In this document: positions 24,492 through 32,213 of the stretch, piece by piece
Position numbering within the stretch: position 1 is the stretch's first letter
Layout of the letters: every line of letters starts with the position of its first letter
Assembly (NCBI GenBank): GCA_017744935.1
Contig: JAGIAI010000004.1
Coordinates: forward strand, 1 to 64,000
Reading direction: 5' to 3'
From: Variovorax sp.
GTDB lineage: Bacteria; Pseudomonadota; Gammaproteobacteria; Burkholderiales; Burkholderiaceae_C
Length of the DNA stretch: 64,000 bases
Made by a program: the position numbers and the translations under genes
The notes under the pieces: generated by a model
The model's input: only the letters and a program-made list of their open reading frames with translations
Database searches by the model: none
Told to the model about the DNA's origin: nothing

Positions 24492-25619
24492 TCAGGATCG
24501 TGTCAGCACCGGGTCCATCACCAGGCCGAAGGTCTTCAACGCACCGAGCAGTTCGCGATGTCCGAAAGCCTGGCAGCCCGAAGCGAAGCCCGCGCGACGC
24601 GGTGGCTGCTGCAACAGCGAGTACGCCGCGAACGCCTGCATCAGTCCGGTCTGCTTGTAGTTGCAGTGGCCGTGGATCACGCAATGCGCCCGCCCCATCG
24701 GGCCAGATGCAAAGACCGAATCGAGCGAACGGTTGAGCCGCGGGTTCTCGCGCGGCGGCATGGTGTTCATCACGCTGGCGGCCGTCTGTGCCAGCGCGGC
24801 ATAGCGATCGTCTTCGTTCATGCCTTCGGTGGCCTTCAAGGCCGCGGCCACGATCTGCGGCACGCCCAGCATCAGCGGGCGATTGAACACGCCACCCAGC
24901 ACCTTCACGTTGGCCACGCGCGGATCGCGCTTGAACCACACGGGGTGCGAGGTGCCGCCCCACGGCAGTGCCAGCGCGAGTTCATGCTGGCCCGGGATGG
25001 CGACCTGGTAGAGGCCGGCATCGGCGGGCCATTCGACGTACTGCTTCTGCTCGAGGTAATAGGCCTTCGAGGTCGCCGCGTTCACGAGGATCGTCTGCGT
25101 GGAAGCGATCGTCGGGCTGCCGCCCCAGAAGACCGCGATGTCGAGCGTGTCGAGCCCCGGCTCTTCGAGGCACAACTGCGCGGCGATCTCGCCTGTGGTG
25201 TACATCTGCGCGAGCCCGGGCGAGAGTAGCAAGCCTGCGGACGCGAACTTCGCGCCGTACTCACGTTCGAGCGTGATCAGCCAGTCCTGCTCGCCGGTAG
25301 TGTCGGTGTAGTGACATTTCGCTGCGAGGCAGGCCTGCACCACCTCATGACCGAACTTGGCGAACGGCCCGACGGTGTTCAAGACGACCGATGCGCCGCT
25401 GAAGAGCTTGGTCAGCGCGTCGGTCGTGTGCTGCACCTCGACCACCTCGAAGCTCGCGGTCTCGATGCCGGGCACGTTGCTCTTCATCGCGTCGTTGAGC
25501 TTCTCCGCGCTGCGACCGGCGGCTACGAAGGGGATACCGTACTCGCGCAGGTATTCGCACACCAGGCGTCCGGTGTAGCCGGATGCGCCGTAGACGACGA
25601 CGGGTTTCTTGCTGCTCAT
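24492..25619 (-). CDS. Saccharopine dehydrogenase family NAD(P)-binding protein
   Basis: 375 aa with an N-terminal Rossmann motif VVYGASGYTGRLVCEYL (residues 8-24) and AGRSAEKL after the second strand, then NTVGPFAKFG, CHYTDTTGE and LSPGLAQMYT, the pattern of the saccharopine-dehydrogenase-like / trans-acting enoyl reductase family. Such proteins in catabolic clusters reduce or oxidise CoA-bound or small carbonyl substrates; true lysine metabolism is not suggested by the surroundings. Sits between an SDR gene (31 bp upstream) and a CoA ligase gene. Confidence 0.8.
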   Translation of the reverse strand: MSSKKPVVVYGASGYTGRLVCEYLREYGIPFVAAGRSAEKLNDAMKSNVPGIETASFEVVEVQHTTDALTKLFSGASVVLNTVGPFAKFGHEVVQACLAAKCHYTDTTGEQDWLITLEREYGAKFASAGLLLSPGLAQMYTTGEIAAQLCLEEPGLDTLDIAVFWGGSPTIASTQTILVNAATSKAYYLEQKQYVEWPADAGLYQVAIPGQHELALALPWGGTSHPVWFKRDPRVANVKVLGGVFNRPLMLGVPQIVAAALKATEGMNEDDRYAALAQTAASVMNTMPPRENPRLNRSLDSVFASGPMGRAHCVIHGHCNYKQTGLMQAFAAYSLLQQPPRRAGFASGCQAFGHRELLGALKTFGLVMDPVLTRS

Positions 25620-25650
25620 GCGTGTCTCCTGGGTGATGTGGAAGATGTGG

Positions 25651-26454
25651 CTACATGCCCATGCCGCCGTCGACCGGAAGGCCGATGCCGGTGATGAAGC
25701 GAGCGGCGTCGGAACTCAGGAACACGACCGCGTCGGCCATATCGCCGACCTCGCCGAGACGACCCAGCGGCGTCTGCCCGATCACATCGGCCACGGCGGC
25801 ATCGACGCTCGGTGCAAGACCTGCTGCCACGATGTCGTTCGCGAGCTTCATGCCCATCTCGGTCGGTACCAGCCCGGGGTAGACGCAGTTCACGCGAACG
25901 CCGTAGCCCAGCTTGCCCGACTCGTTCGCGGCGATGCGAGTCATGCGGTCCACGGCGGACTTCGTGGCCGAATAGCCGGCGATGGCCGGGAAGGCGATGG
26001 TCGCGGCCACCGATGCGATGTTGACGATCGAGCCGCCATGGCCCGCCGAACCGCCGGGCTTCATCGCCCGGAAGGCATGCTTGATGCCGAGCAGCGTGCC
26101 GACGGCATTGACGTCGAACATGCGGCGAAGATCCTCGGCCTTCACGTCGATCACCAGTGAGGTGATCTCGATGCCGGCGTTGTTGACGAGGAGGTCGAAG
26201 GAGCCGAGTTCCTTCACCGTGGCGGCGACGGCGGCTTCCCAGTCGCTGTCGCTCGTGACGTCGAGCTTGACGAAACGGGCGGTGGCGCCGCCCGCGCTGA
26301 GTGTCTGCGCCGTTTCCTTTCCAAGATCGGCGAGCACGTCGCCGATCATCACCGACGCGCCCGCATCGGTCAGGGCCTTGGCAATCGCTGCACCGATGCC
26401 GCGCGCGGCACCAGTGACCAGGGCCTTCCGGCCGCTCAGGTCGATCTTCGTCAT
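25651..26454 (-). CDS. Short-chain dehydrogenase/reductase
   Basis: 267 aa from ATG 26454; the longer frame crosses the promoter. Classical SDR motifs: TGAARGIG (residues 13-20), DV after strand four, NNAG near 90, catalytic Ser in NIASVA, Tyr-x3-Lys in GYSATKSA, and the C-terminal PVDGGMGM. It oxidises or reduces a secondary alcohol/ketone with NAD(P)(H). First gene of the leftward three-gene unit; a promoter with TTGACA lies at 26504-26532 and is overlapped by a palindrome, suggesting repression by the divergent TetR protein. Confidence 0.9.
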   Translation of the reverse strand: MTKIDLSGRKALVTGAARGIGAAIAKALTDAGASVMIGDVLADLGKETAQTLSAGGATARFVKLDVTSDSDWEAAVAATVKELGSFDLLVNNAGIEITSLVIDVKAEDLRRMFDVNAVGTLLGIKHAFRAMKPGGSAGHGGSIVNIASVAATIAFPAIAGYSATKSAVDRMTRIAANESGKLGYGVRVNCVYPGLVPTEMGMKLANDIVAAGLAPSVDAAVADVIGQTPLGRLGEVGDMADAVVFLSSDAARFITGIGLPVDGGMGM

Positions 26455-26503
26455 GTCTTGTCTCCGGTTGTGATTTGTGGATCGGGAAAACGAAGCGGAG
26501 GCC

Positions 26504-26554
26504 ATGCTAGGAGTGGCCTTGACAGGTGTCAAGAAAAAACTGGGCATGTGTCAA
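26504..26554 (-). promoter_or_regulatory. Leftward promoter with overlapping TetR operator candidate
   Basis: On the minus strand, TTGACA at 26532-26527 and TAGCAT at 26509-26504 are spaced by exactly 17 bp, a good sigma-70 promoter for the SDR operon. TTGACA-GG-TGTCAA (26519-26532) is an inverted repeat over the -35 box, and GTGTCAA recurs at 26548-26554, 22 bp (two helical turns) from the first copy at 26526-26532. Such a site between a TetR gene and its divergent target fits an operator. Confidence 0.6.
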
Positions 26555-26585
26555 ATGGCCGCTCTGTGCTATCTTTTCGCGCGTC

Positions 26586-27254
26586 ATGCCCCGGGAAAAC
26601 ACCGAGGCTCAACTCGATTCCCAACTGCCGATGGACCGCATCTCCCGCACTCAGGTCGACAAGTTTTCGCAGCGCAGAGCTGAACTCGGCGAAGCGACAT
26701 TGCAGACACTCGCATCGCTCGGCTACGCACGCACGAGCCTGCGCGAGATCGCACAGAACTCCGAGTACTCGCACGGCGTTCTGCACTATTACTTCAAGGA
26801 CAAGGTCGACTTGATCCTGTGCAGCGTGCGCCAATACAAGGCGGTGTGCGTCAAGCGCTATGACGAGGTGATCGAGGAGTCGACCCGCTTCGAGGAACTC
26901 ATGGAGGGCTTCCTCGATGCACTCGGCGCCACGGTGCGCGACGAGGCACCGCTGCATCGCCTCTGGTATGACTTGCGCTCGCAGTCGCTCTTCGAAGATG
27001 CCTTCCGCGCCGATGTGGCGGAGATCGACAAGAGCCTCGAACGGATGATCTGGCGCATCATGGTTCGCTTCTCCGAGCTCGGCAGCCGCGCGTTGACGGT
27101 ACCGCCGAGCGTCGCGTACGCAGTGTTCGACGGCCTGTTCCAGCAGTGCCTGCTCAGGCACCTCAACGGCGACAAGCGCGCGGTCTCGACGATGCAGAAG
27201 CATGTGCGCGTCGCGATTCTCCAGTTGCTTGGCGAGCCGCAACTGACGCACTAG
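26586..27254 (+). CDS. TetR/AcrR-family transcriptional regulator
   Basis: 222 aa from ATG 26586 (MPRENTEAQ). The helix-turn-helix lies at about residues 45-70, ending in the family hallmark VLHYYFKDK. The C-terminal helical domain is the ligand-binding and dimer part. Divergent from the SDR/CoA-ligase operon, with a palindromic element in between; I infer a repressor relieved by a pathway acid or its CoA ester. Confidence 0.88.
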   Translation: MPRENTEAQLDSQLPMDRISRTQVDKFSQRRAELGEATLQTLASLGYARTSLREIAQNSEYSHGVLHYYFKDKVDLILCSVRQYKAVCVKRYDEVIEESTRFEELMEGFLDALGATVRDEAPLHRLWYDLRSQSLFEDAFRADVAEIDKSLERMIWRIMVRFSELGSRALTVPPSVAYAVFDGLFQQCLLRHLNGDKRAVSTMQKHVRVAILQLLGEPQLTH

Positions 27255-27259
27255 CGAGC

Positions 27260-27296
27260 GTTGCAATCGATCGTCGATTCGCAACCCGCGGTTGCG
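27260..27296. repeat. Two overlapping dyads ahead of a LysR gene
   Basis: GTTGC-AATCGA-TCG-TCGATT-C-GCAAC (27260-27285) is a near-perfect hairpin or dyad with one bulged base, and CGCAAC-CCGCG-GTTGCG (27280-27296) is a second dyad sharing the GCAAC arm. They lie just after the TetR stop and 47 bp before the LysR start. They could be an autoregulatory binding site for the LysR protein or competing RNA hairpins; no T-run follows, so not a standard terminator. Confidence 0.4.
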
Positions 27297-27342
27297 ACTG
27301 CCTTCACAATGGTCGCTTTCCAAGAGTGGAAAGGGACCTCCA

Positions 27343-28287
27343 ATGGACGAATTCAAGGCGCTGGCCAGCTTCGCCGGCGTTGTCGAAGCGGGCAGTTTCC
27401 GGCGGGCCGCGGTTCAGCAAGGCCTTGCACCCCAGGCCGTTAGCAAGACGGTCCGCCAGCTGGAAGACCGGCTCGGCGTTCGCCTGCTGCATCGCACGAC
27501 CCGCAAGCTCAGCATGACGGAAGAGGGCGCCCGTCTCTTCGCGCAGGTTCAGCCCGGGATCGCGGCGCTCCGGCAGGCGGTCGAATCGACGAAGGAAGCC
27601 CGAACAGGCGTCGAAGGTGTGCTCCGCGTGACCGCCTCGCGCTCGATCGGGCTGCGCATCGTCGTGCCGCTGATCGAACCATTCATGGCGCAGCATCCCG
27701 ACGTGCGCGTCGAACTGGAACTCGAAGACCGGATCACGGATCTCGTCGCACAGCGCATCGACGTGGGGTTCCGGGTCGGCGCGCAACTCGACCGCAACTA
27801 CGTGGCACGGCGCCTTGCCGACATCCGGCATTGCATCTGCGCATCTCCGGGCTACATCAAGCGCTTCGGCCGGCCGCGCACCTGGGCGGACCTGGCGAGG
27901 CATCGTTGCACCGGCTTTCGCCACGTCAACACCGGAAAGCTGATGCCCTGGGAATATCTGGACGGTGCGGAGACGGCCTTTCGCGACGTGCCGGCGGTCT
28001 TTTCGACCAATGACGTGGATGCGGAAGTGCAAGCGGTGCTCACGGGTGTCGGCATCGGCCAGTTGCCCGGCTACGCGGCGATGCCTCTGATTGAGGCGGG
28101 TCTGCTGGTGCAGGTCCTGCCGCGCCACACGAGCGAGCGAATCGGGCTCTACGTCTACTACCTGCAGGGCGCCCGGCTGCCGGCCCGGGCGCGGGCTTTC
28201 ATCGACTTCGCTTCGGCGCGACTCAAGGACAGCGACCACTTCACGGTCGGGCGAGCGCGAGGGGTAGCAACCAAGCTCTTGAGATAA
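27343..28287 (+). CDS. LysR-family transcriptional regulator
   Basis: 314 aa from ATG 27343 (MDEFKALASF), with AAAGGGA upstream. The N-terminal helix-turn-helix and the segment RLLHRTTRKLSMTEEG belong to the PtxR/AaeR-like branch of LysR regulators (FRRAA...QQGLAPQAVSKTVRQLE). The effector domain includes VTASRSIGLRIVVPLI and DVDAEVQAVLTGVGIGQLP. It reads in the same direction as the SDR gene that follows after 126 bp, with a perfect palindrome in that gap, so it may control that gene. Confidence 0.9.
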   Translation: MDEFKALASFAGVVEAGSFRRAAVQQGLAPQAVSKTVRQLEDRLGVRLLHRTTRKLSMTEEGARLFAQVQPGIAALRQAVESTKEARTGVEGVLRVTASRSIGLRIVVPLIEPFMAQHPDVRVELELEDRITDLVAQRIDVGFRVGAQLDRNYVARRLADIRHCICASPGYIKRFGRPRTWADLARHRCTGFRHVNTGKLMPWEYLDGAETAFRDVPAVFSTNDVDAEVQAVLTGVGIGQLPGYAAMPLIEAGLLVQVLPRHTSERIGLYVYYLQGARLPARARAFIDFASARLKDSDHFTVGRARGVATKLLR

Positions 28288-28297
28288 ACGGACTTCA

Positions 28298-28320
28298 ATT
28301 GACAACGATAAGTTGTCAAT
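28298..28320. promoter_or_regulatory. Perfect 9-bp inverted repeat, operator candidate
   Basis: ATTGACAAC-GATAA-GTTGTCAAT: two perfect 9-bp arms around a 5-bp spacer, 94 bp upstream of the SDR start and 10 bp after the LysR stop. The arm contains TTGACA, so binding would occlude a -35 element. AT-rich relative to its neighbourhood. The likely binder is the upstream LysR protein or the nearby TetR protein, whose own gap also has TTGACA/TGTCAA arms. Confidence 0.5.
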
Positions 28321-28413
28321 CAAACAGTGATTCATCTTCTAGTGCGGAACGATCGGCGGACCTAGATTCACGTCCATGCCAACCCTTTTCCACCACCACT
28401 GAAAGGAATCGCC

Positions 28414-29274
28414 ATGTCCACCACTCCCTCCTTCTCCAAAGTCTGGTTCATCACCGGCGGCTCGCGCGGCTTCGGTGCCGAGATCGCCCGCGCCGCGCTG
28501 GCCCGTGGGGATCGCGTCGTTGCCACGGCACGCAAGCCTGAATCGATCGAGGCCGAGCTCGGCCGCCATGACAACCTGCTGGCCGTCGCGCTCGACGTGA
28601 GCGACGAAGCCCTGGCGTCAGCAGCGGTCGATGCCGCGATCACGCGCTTCGGCCGCATCGACGTGCTGGTCAACAACGCCGGATACGGCCTGCTGGGTGC
28701 GGTCGAGGAGGCCAGCGCGACGGAGGTCGAACGGCAGTTCGCCACCAACGTCTTCGGCCTGCTGAAGGTGACACGCGCCGTACTTCCGCACATGCGCCGC
28801 GAGCGCAGGGGCCACGTGATCAACATCTCGTCGGTCGGTGGCTATGCCGCCTATCCGGGCTGGGGCGTGTACGGAGCGACCAAGTTCGCTGTCGAAGGAC
28901 TGTCGGAAGCCATGTCGCGTGAACTCGAACCGCTTGGCGTGCATGCGACGGTCGTCGAGCCGGGCTTCTTCCGCACCGACTTCCTCGACCCGACGTCGCT
29001 CGCCAAGGTCGCGCACGAGATCGCGGACTACGCACCGACCGTCGGCGAGACGCGCAGCCGCATGGCGGGCGCCAACCACCAGCAGCCGGGCGACCCGAAG
29101 AAGCTGGCGCAGGCGCTTCTGGTGCTGGCGGATGCGAAGCAGCCGCCGGTGCGCCTGCCGCTCGGCAGCGACACCGTCGCGAGAATCCTCGAAAAGAACC
29201 GGTTCGTCGAAGGCGAACTGGAGGCCTGGCGGGCGGTCGCCGTCTCCACCAACCACGAGGACGTCGCTGTCTGA
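28414..29274 (+). CDS. Short-chain dehydrogenase/reductase
   Basis: 286 aa. TGGSRGFG cofactor loop (residues 14-21), NNAGYGLLG, catalytic Ser in INISSVGG and Tyr-x3-Lys in VYGATKFAVEG. The Gly-rich loop TGGSRGFG and ending with a non-conserved acidic tail match the oxidoreductase subgroup often annotated as SDR family oxidoreductase near LysR regulators. ATG preceded by GAAAGGA with good spacing. Substrate unknown. Confidence 0.9.
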   Translation: MSTTPSFSKVWFITGGSRGFGAEIARAALARGDRVVATARKPESIEAELGRHDNLLAVALDVSDEALASAAVDAAITRFGRIDVLVNNAGYGLLGAVEEASATEVERQFATNVFGLLKVTRAVLPHMRRERRGHVINISSVGGYAAYPGWGVYGATKFAVEGLSEAMSRELEPLGVHATVVEPGFFRTDFLDPTSLAKVAHEIADYAPTVGETRSRMAGANHQQPGDPKKLAQALLVLADAKQPPVRLPLGSDTVARILEKNRFVEGELEAWRAVAVSTNHEDVAV

Positions 29275-29353
29275 TCGCTGCGGCGGGCGGGTACGAAGCC
29301 TGGTGTGATCGGCTCGCCCTCCGCGGCATCTACCCGGGCCGTTTGCCAGCCTC

Positions 29354-30370
29354 TCAGTTGAGCCGTTTGCCCAGCGAGATCGCGTAGGCCGGAGCGCGTG
29401 CCGCGAAGATCTCGTCCTTCGGCAGTCCAATGCCGTCAGCCAATCTGGCCGGATTGAAGATGTCGCCATCGCAGCTTCCATCCGGCGCCAGGTCGATGAT
29501 CGACAGCGTGCCCAGCCGCACGGTCTCCCGTTTGTCCTCATCGGTCCAACGTTGCGTCGTGTCCATCACCTGGTCACCCGGTTGGTCGAGGATCGCCAGA
29601 ACGTCAAATCGTACGGAGCCTGAGGACAGGCGCTGCGCCAGGTCCGCTCGCAGGAAGTCGTTCGGGTGGGTCTTGGCTTCCTCCTCGTTCAAGGTGATTT
29701 CGCCGGCCAGGGGCACCACCTTGAATTTGATGAAGCGAATTTCTCCCTTGTTGTTGGTCGCCGGGAAAGCGTGGACGCCCCAGTAGAACGTTCCCGCCCA
29801 GCTCCCCGGTAGTTGTCGCGCGCCGACGAAGTGCGCCTGGTTCAATGCCTCGGGATTGGCCGCGCCAAAGTCCTTGAACACTTGCGGATCGAGCTTGCCA
29901 TCCGGGCCCGCAGTCCGGGCTTTCAACGAGGCCAGCATCTGCGCGAGGTCTCGCGCAAAGTGCACCGGCGCGTTCTCCAGCAGCAGATCCGAGCGATTGC
30001 TCTCGGTGCCCAGGTGCAAGGACAGGCCGCGCAATGCGCCTTTGTTCGTGTCCGCAACATGCGGATTGCCGCTACTGACCGAAAAGCGTGCCAGCACATC
30101 GGACGCCTGGGTAAAACTCTTCGAGCGTGTCACGCGTCCAGCAGTGGCTGCGGGCACGTAACGACCGCGCACGCATGTGCCTTTGGCGAAGTTGGCGCGG
30201 GCGTGCGGTGGGTTGCCGGCCATTGTCTTGAGCGCGTCGACCAGATCGGCAGGGCTCGGCTTGGGTGACGTGTCCTGCGACTGCACTGGCGAACTGACGA
30301 TGGCTGCGAGCACGGCGCAGAAGGATGCCGTACGACGGAACATGGCGGTGCGCTGACTGACGGACTTCAT
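29354..30370 (-). CDS. Secreted catalase-fold heme protein (SrpA-like) without distal His
   Basis: 338 aa from ATG 30370 with AGGAG upstream; signal peptide FCAVLAAIVSSPVQSQ. The small catalase (catalase-related peroxidase) fold is recognisable: ANFAKGTCVRGRY aligns with the catalase VVHAKGAGAFGYF segment, ENAPVHFARD with the distal-Asn segment, and RAPAYAISLGKR with the proximal heme-Tyr region. The essential distal His of catalases is Phe here (TTC codon), while distal Asn and proximal Tyr are kept. It is therefore probably a periplasmic heme protein with altered peroxide chemistry. Last gene of the unit after the GMC oxidoreductase (64 bp gap). Confidence 0.8.
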   Translation of the reverse strand: MKSVSQRTAMFRRTASFCAVLAAIVSSPVQSQDTSPKPSPADLVDALKTMAGNPPHARANFAKGTCVRGRYVPAATAGRVTRSKSFTQASDVLARFSVSSGNPHVADTNKGALRGLSLHLGTESNRSDLLLENAPVHFARDLAQMLASLKARTAGPDGKLDPQVFKDFGAANPEALNQAHFVGARQLPGSWAGTFYWGVHAFPATNNKGEIRFIKFKVVPLAGEITLNEEEAKTHPNDFLRADLAQRLSSGSVRFDVLAILDQPGDQVMDTTQRWTDEDKRETVRLGTLSIIDLAPDGSCDGDIFNPARLADGIGLPKDEIFAARAPAYAISLGKRLN

Positions 30371-30434
30371 GTGGATTCTCCTTGGAGCCTTGCTACGTTG
30401 GGATGGGGAACGGAAGGATTCGATGGCGGCCGGC

Positions 30435-32201
30435 TCAGACAGCGCGGAGGCGATGCGCCGCGAGAATGAACTCGGCTGCCTTCTCACCGATGACCACGCA
30501 AGGGGCCATGGTGTTGCCGCTGGTGACTTCGGGCATCACCGACGAATCGGCCACCCGGAGCCTTTCGATGCCATGCACGCGAAGTCGTCCATCGACGACA
30601 GACATGGAGTCATGGCCCATGCGCGCGGTGCCGCACTGATGCCAATAGGTCACCGCCGCATTGCGCGCGAAGTCCTCCATGGACTTCCGGTCGCGAAGAC
30701 CTGGCAACACCTCCCGCTTGACCAGGGAGCCCATGGCGGAATGGGCGCCGAGTTCCCGGCACAGCTCGATGTTGGCAAGTGCCGTCTTCATGTCGTCGGG
30801 ATGTGAAAGCGTCCTGGCATCGATCAGCATGGGATCGAAAGGGCCCGGCCCGGAGAGCTTGACCTTGCCTCTGCTCTGGGGGTGTGCGATGCCGGCGAAC
30901 ATGGTCCAACCATGCTCCGGGATGCCCAGCGCAGTGGTTTCGGCGCTCGGCACCGGAAACTCGACCTGGCAGTGGAACATGTCCGGCAGGTCCAGCGACG
31001 GATCGCTCGACCAGTAGAGCGTCGCCTCCGAGCCGCCATGTCCTATCGGCTGGGCCTGCCTGTATTCAGAGATGCAGCCGAAGGAAACGTGGTCCTGGTG
31101 GTTCTCGCCAACGCCGGGCAGGTCCTGCACGACGGTGATCCCGTGGCGTTGAAGTTCGTTGGCAGGACCGATGCCCGACTGCATCAGTACTTTGGGCGTA
31201 TGCACGGCACCGAGCGACAGAATGACCTCGCGATCAGCCATGTAGCGCTGCGTCTGCCCGTTGCGTCGTACCTCGACGCCCACGGCCGTGCCGCCTAGCA
31301 GCAACAGACGGCACACATGCGTCTGCGTGAGCACCACCAGATTGTCCTGACCGATCTTTGGATGAACGTAGGCCCGGTAGATGGAGTGGCGGCGGCCGTC
31401 GCGAATGATCAGTTCGTTGATCGCCGCTCCACCCCGGCCTTCCATCATTTCGCCGTTGGGGCTCGGGTAGCCCGGAATGCCAAGCCGACCGGCCGCGTCG
31501 ATCATCGCGACGGCGATGGGGTTGGGGTTGGCGGCAGACGCCACATGCACCGGACCGCCCTTGCCGCGACGCTTCGGATCGGGCTCGCCCTGCCAGTTCT
31601 CGATTCGGCGATAGACGTCGAGCACCGACGCATAGCTCCAGCTTGCATCGTCCGCGGTGCGCGCGAAGCCTTCCCAGTCGTTGCGGTGGCCGCGAGCCCA
31701 GAGCATCACGTTGATGCTGGAGCCGCCGCCCAGCACCCGACCCATGTTCAGAGGAATCGAGCGGCCGTTCAGATGCGCGTTCGGCTCGGCGCGGAAGTCC
31801 CAGTCTCGGCTGCTGCCCAGGTTCGACGGCCACTGGCCCGGCGTCATGACCTCGGGGACATCGTCGTCACCGCCGGCTTCGATCAGGAGCACGCGGACGG
31901 ACGAAACCTCGGCCAGGCGGCCGGCCAGCGCGGAACCAGCCGAACCGGCCCCGCACACGATGAAGTCGAAGCGCTCGCCGTCGCCGACGTTGATGCCGGG
32001 TTGGATGGAATCGGAATGGGTCGACATGGCGTGATCCCTGGTTGGGTGCATGGAAGTTGGAGGCGTGACTGCGGTCTCGGCTGACACCGGTTGCTCCGGT
32101 GCAAACAGGTCCCATCCAAGTCCGGCAAGGCCCAGAGCCAAGGCGCACGCGCCGAGCAGTTCCATGACTTGCCGGACGCGCGAGGACGAACGGGCATCCA
32201 C
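30435..32201 (-). CDS. GMC-family FAD oxidoreductase
   Basis: 588 aa if it starts at the GTG at 32201, which has GAGGAG 7 nt upstream and lies 12 bp after the preceding stop; this adds a membrane-helix-like N-terminus (ELLGACALALGLAGLGW). An ATG at 32027 with AGGGA upstream would give a soluble 530-aa form of normal family length. FAD motif CGAGSAGSALAGRL near residue 84, GRVLGGGSSINVMLWARG (GMC signature 1), GAVHTPKVLMQSGIGP (signature 2), WHQCGTARMG with the active-site His and SGNTMAP near the C-terminus with the second active-site Asn. It oxidises an alcohol or related substrate; many members make H2O2. It sits between two catalase-fold genes. Confidence 0.9.
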   Translation of the reverse strand: MDARSSSRVRQVMELLGACALALGLAGLGWDLFAPEQPVSAETAVTPPTSMHPTRDHAMSTHSDSIQPGINVGDGERFDFIVCGAGSAGSALAGRLAEVSSVRVLLIEAGGDDDVPEVMTPGQWPSNLGSSRDWDFRAEPNAHLNGRSIPLNMGRVLGGGSSINVMLWARGHRNDWEGFARTADDASWSYASVLDVYRRIENWQGEPDPKRRGKGGPVHVASAANPNPIAVAMIDAAGRLGIPGYPSPNGEMMEGRGGAAINELIIRDGRRHSIYRAYVHPKIGQDNLVVLTQTHVCRLLLLGGTAVGVEVRRNGQTQRYMADREVILSLGAVHTPKVLMQSGIGPANELQRHGITVVQDLPGVGENHQDHVSFGCISEYRQAQPIGHGGSEATLYWSSDPSLDLPDMFHCQVEFPVPSAETTALGIPEHGWTMFAGIAHPQSRGKVKLSGPGPFDPMLIDARTLSHPDDMKTALANIELCRELGAHSAMGSLVKREVLPGLRDRKSMEDFARNAAVTYWHQCGTARMGHDSMSVVDGRLRVHGIERLRVADSSVMPEVTSGNTMAPCVVIGEKAAEFILAAHRLRAV

Positions 32202-32213
32202 TGTCGCGCTCCT

